Under the pieces are notes generated by a model that did not search any database, was not told the DNA's origin, and saw only the letters and a list, made by a program, of their open reading frames with translations. A stretch of 64,000 bases of DNA. Source: Flavobacterium crocinum. GTDB lineage: Bacteria > Bacteroidota > Bacteroidia > Flavobacteriales > Flavobacteriaceae. A program made the position numbers and the translations under genes. Shown piece by piece: positions 63,179-64,000 of the stretch (its first letter is position 1; every line of letters starts with the position of its first letter). The stretch lies in contig NZ_CP029255.1 in the NCBI RefSeq assembly GCF_003122385.1, positions 868,001-932,000 on the forward strand, written 5' to 3'.

Positions 63179-63697
63179 ATGCTATCAAAAAATATTGAAT
63201 CGGCTTTAAACAAGCAAATCCGCATAGAAGCAGAATCTTCACAAACGTATCTTTCTATGGCCTGCTGGGCAGAAGTACAAGGATTAGAGGGAATTGCTCA
63301 ATTTATGTACACACAGTCAGACGAAGAGCGCGCACACATGCTTAAATTGGTTAAGTATGTAAATGAGCGCGGAGGTCACGCTCAGGTAACAGATCTTAAA
63401 GCGCCAAAAACGACTTACACTACTTTTAAAGAAATGTTTGAGGAGCTTTACAATCACGAACTTTTTGTATCGAAATCGATCAACGAATTAGTACACATTA
63501 CTTTTGAAGAGAAAGATTATGCTACACATAATTTCTTACAATGGTATGTTTCTGAACAAATCGAAGAAGAAGCAACTGCTAAATCTATTCTGGATAAAAT
63601 CAACTTAATTGGAGATGATAAAGGCGGACTTTACTTGTTTGACCGTGATATTCAGCAATTAACAGTTACCAGTTCGATTGCTATCAATCCAAAATAA
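63179..63697 (+). CDS. ftn: Ferritin
   Basis: This non-haem ferritin forms 24-mers that store iron as ferric mineral. From the chosen ATG (22 codons inside the frame) the 172-residue protein starts MLSKNIESALNKQIRIEAES. The ferroxidase-centre residues are visible: Glu17 and Glu50 (SDEERAHM), His53, and Glu/Gln in FLQWYVSEQIEEEATAKSI near 120-138. The helical four-bundle plus short helix E is complete. Followed by a small Lys/Cys-rich gene. No Fur-type operator was identified. Confidence 0.96.
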   Translation: MLSKNIESALNKQIRIEAESSQTYLSMACWAEVQGLEGIAQFMYTQSDEERAHMLKLVKYVNERGGHAQVTDLKAPKTTYTTFKEMFEELYNHELFVSKSINELVHITFEEKDYATHNFLQWYVSEQIEEEATAKSILDKINLIGDDKGGLYLFDRDIQQLTVTSSIAINPK

Positions 63698-63744
63698 AAA
63701 AAGTTAAAGTTTATTTAGAATATTTAAAAATTACTTTTTTCGTT

Positions 63745-63752
63745 TATATTTG
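63745..63752 (+). promoter_or_regulatory. TATATTTG (-7) element before small Cys-rich gene
   Basis: It fits TAnnTTTG, about 28 bases before the TTG start codon. An upstream TTG at the classical distance is not obvious. Confidence 0.45.
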
Positions 63753-63779
63753 TCTCTGTTTTTATAATACAGAGGAAAA

Positions 63780-63965
63780 TTGGGCAAGAAAGAAAAAGAC
63801 AAGGAGAAGAAAAAGGATAAAAAGAAAAAGAAAAATTCTGAGATTCTTGATAAGATTAAGAAGATTGAAAACTGTAAATCTTCTTGTTGTGAGAAATATA
63901 AAAAAAGCGAAAAAAAACGCTGTTCTCGCTGTCCTATGTTTGATTTATTCAAAAAAACGGCTTAA
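63780..63965 (+). CDS. Small Lys/Cys-rich protein next to ferritin
   Basis: This is a 61-residue protein starting at TTG (no ATG in frame nearby; GAGGAAAA lies just upstream). The N-terminal 20 residues are almost all Lys with Glu/Asp, then a short helical stretch ILDKIKKIEN. The C-terminal half has five cysteines at 32, 36, 37, 48 and 51, in patterns CKSSCC and RCSRCPMFD. Such CxxxCC-x10-CxxC spacing suggests metal or cluster binding; I know of no named family. It follows ferritin by 82 bases and may be linked to iron. The open frame on the opposite strand is only its shadow. Confidence 0.6.
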   Translation: MGKKEKDKEKKKDKKKKKNSEILDKIKKIENCKSSCCEKYKKSEKKRCSRCPMFDLFKKTA

Positions 63966-64000
63966 CAACATATACAAAAACCCATTGGATTTCTCTAATG

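Noticed and set aside
63731..63952. 73-codon Phe/Ser-rich open frame opposite the Cys-rich gene
   Set aside because: It is the complement of the lysine-rich coding strand; the plus-strand frame has structured cysteines and a promoter-like box.

Overview
The window is from a low-GC member of the Bacteroidota, almost certainly a Flavobacterium. Core promoters fit the Flavobacteriia consensus (TTG, 17-19 bp, TAnnTTTG), for example upstream of atpD and nhaA. There is a TonB-dependent receptor next to a surface GDSL lipoprotein, short lipoboxes (SC, AC) typical of the phylum, a glmS-DUF4270-glycogen-synthase-like/panC-panD block that I recognise from this group, and a bifunctional ornithine-lipid synthase (OlsF type). 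No tRNA, rRNA, CRISPR array, prophage or complete insertion sequence was seen. Most of the window is ordinary chromosome with short transcription units on both strands.

Layout. 1-2.3 kb: start of bioF (runs off the left edge), a DUF2975 membrane protein with its XRE-type regulator, and an NAD(P)-binding protein. 2.4-4.5 kb: atpD-atpC. 4.5-9 kb: TonB-dependent receptor and GDSL hydrolase. 9.3-15 kb: glmS, DUF4270 lipoprotein and a short glycogen-synthase-like protein, divergent from panC-panD. 15-19.7 kb: esterase-like protein, radA and a transglycosylase fused to an AsmA-like region. 19.8-25.6 kb: a TPR histidine kinase/LytTR regulator operon, divergent from a SIMPL-domain protein and then a VWA lipoprotein plus an L,D-transpeptidase-like lipoprotein. 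25.9-34.7 kb: aldo-keto reductase, OmpA lipoprotein, exonuclease III, olsF, a SUFU-like protein, a DUF805/TM2/DUF805 set and a 2-hydroxyacid dehydrogenase. 34.9-46.8 kb: nhaA, proC, mgtE-rsmA, DUF4286, a TPR protein, lgt, serS, small lipoproteins and a DMP19-like protein. 46.9-50.5 kb: patatin-like phospholipase, CDGSH protein and GH43 glycosidase. 51-58.8 kb: metG, an unknown small protein, NfeD-like protein/flotillin, EamA transporter, HAD hydrolase and a chloramphenicol-acetyltransferase homologue. 58.8-64 kb: two paralogous secreted proteins around an OmpA porin-like gene, ferritin and a small lysine/cysteine-rich protein.

The most interesting signal is regulatory. The two promoters that face or follow the LytTR two-component operon share an identical 15-bp block. 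Each has two ACC-centred half-sites exactly 21 bp apart, and each block ends 45 bp before its TAnnTTTG element. This is the geometry expected for a LytTR-type dimer, and it suggests an envelope-related regulon made of the SIMPL, VWA and L,D-transpeptidase-like genes.

The second theme is that many intergenic gaps carry palindromic repeats of several sequence families, some nested inside each other. The clearest is a cruciform-like element at about 25.64-25.77 kb sitting between the arms of another repeat. The third is a 61-residue Lys/Cys-rich protein directly after ferritin that could be an undescribed metal-related small protein.
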